Source: Pseudomonadota bacterium (GTDB taxonomy: Bacteria > Desulfobacterota > Syntrophia > Syntrophales > JADFWA01). From it: a DNA stretch of 6,591 nt. The notes below the pieces were generated by a model. The model was not told the origin of the DNA. It made no database searches and was given only the letters and a program-made list of their open reading frames with translations. The number at the start of each line of letters is the position of its first letter. Position 1 is the first letter of the stretch. The stretch lies in contig JAUVKS010000111.1 in the NCBI GenBank assembly GCA_030596145.1, positions 1-6,591 on the forward strand, in the 5' to 3' direction. This document shows, one piece after another, positions 6,444 through 6,591 of this stretch. Both the position numbers and the translations under genes were made by a program.

Positions 6444-6591
6444 ATGAGATACTACGCAGATAAAGACAATCTTCATGCCAGGATATATGCCATGAGAGGT
6501 CGTTTCCTCTCGCTCAAGGATTATGACTCAATTGTCAGTGATCAAGAGGTTTTTTTCGACAGACTCTCTGGCACGCACGATCACGTCGAGG
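6444..6591 (+). CDS. ntpC: V/A-type ATP synthase subunit C, N-terminal part (runs off window)
   Basis: Only the first 49 codons are present. The N-terminus YYADKDNLHARIYAMRGRFL (3-22), followed by SLKDYDSIV, resembles the start of the vATP-synt_AC39 family (subunit C/d), where an aromatic-rich start is followed by an (N/H)AR(V/I)xAM(R/K)(G/S)RxL segment and an acidic-aromatic pair. In the complex this cytoplasmic subunit couples the central rotor shaft to the membrane c/K ring. The gene starts 6 bp after the coiled-coil gene, and its Shine-Dalgarno (GAGG, 6436-6439) overlaps that gene's stop codon with a tight 4-nt gap, which suggests translational coupling. The call rests on a short segment; finding subunits I, K, E, A, B and D downstream would confirm it. 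Confidence 0.65.
   Translation, partial: MRYYADKDNLHARIYAMRGRFLSLKDYDSIVSDQEVFFDRLSGTHDHVE

Overview
The window looks like chromosomal DNA of a Gram-negative bacterium of moderate GC content. The evidence is a heptose-phosphate isomerase for LPS inner core, a DnaK very close to the proteobacterial type, and a lipoprotein with an outer-membrane-type lipobox. The start of a bacterial V/A-type ATPase operon next to these genes fits a deltaproteobacterial (Desulfobacterota, Syntrophia-like) anaerobe. That placement is an inference from gene content, not a database match. All genes are on the + strand.

Left block (1-3222): a nearly complete gmhA, cut at its 5' end by the window edge, is followed after 35 bp by grpE and after a further 47 bp by dnaK. 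dnaK has a near-perfect Shine-Dalgarno sequence. The short gaps suggest co-transcription. I see no CIRCE operator and no clear heat-shock promoter in the two short gaps, so control is probably upstream of the window. hrcA is not between these genes and dnaJ does not follow dnaK. A short degenerate 7-bp tandem repeat and a convincing rho-independent terminator close the block.

Middle block (3271-5824): two genes for exported proteins, 40 bp apart. The first is a small membrane-anchored or secreted single-HKD phospholipase D/nuclease-family protein. The second is a 642-residue lipoprotein with N-terminal TPR-like helices and a C-terminal type 1 periplasmic-binding fold, the architecture of the LpoA penicillin-binding-protein activator group.

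Right block (5825-6591): about 300 bp of non-coding DNA holds a perfect short palindrome, a weak terminator-like hairpin and a strong sigma70-type promoter. The promoter drives a 102-residue coiled-coil protein (V/A-ATPase peripheral-stalk G/H-like) and, 6 bp after it, the first 49 codons of a V/A-ATPase subunit C gene that runs off the window.

I found no mobile element, CRISPR array, tRNA or rRNA. Most of the window is ordinary housekeeping DNA. The less ordinary parts are the PLD-lipoprotein pair, the V-ATPase operon head and the intergenic repeats.
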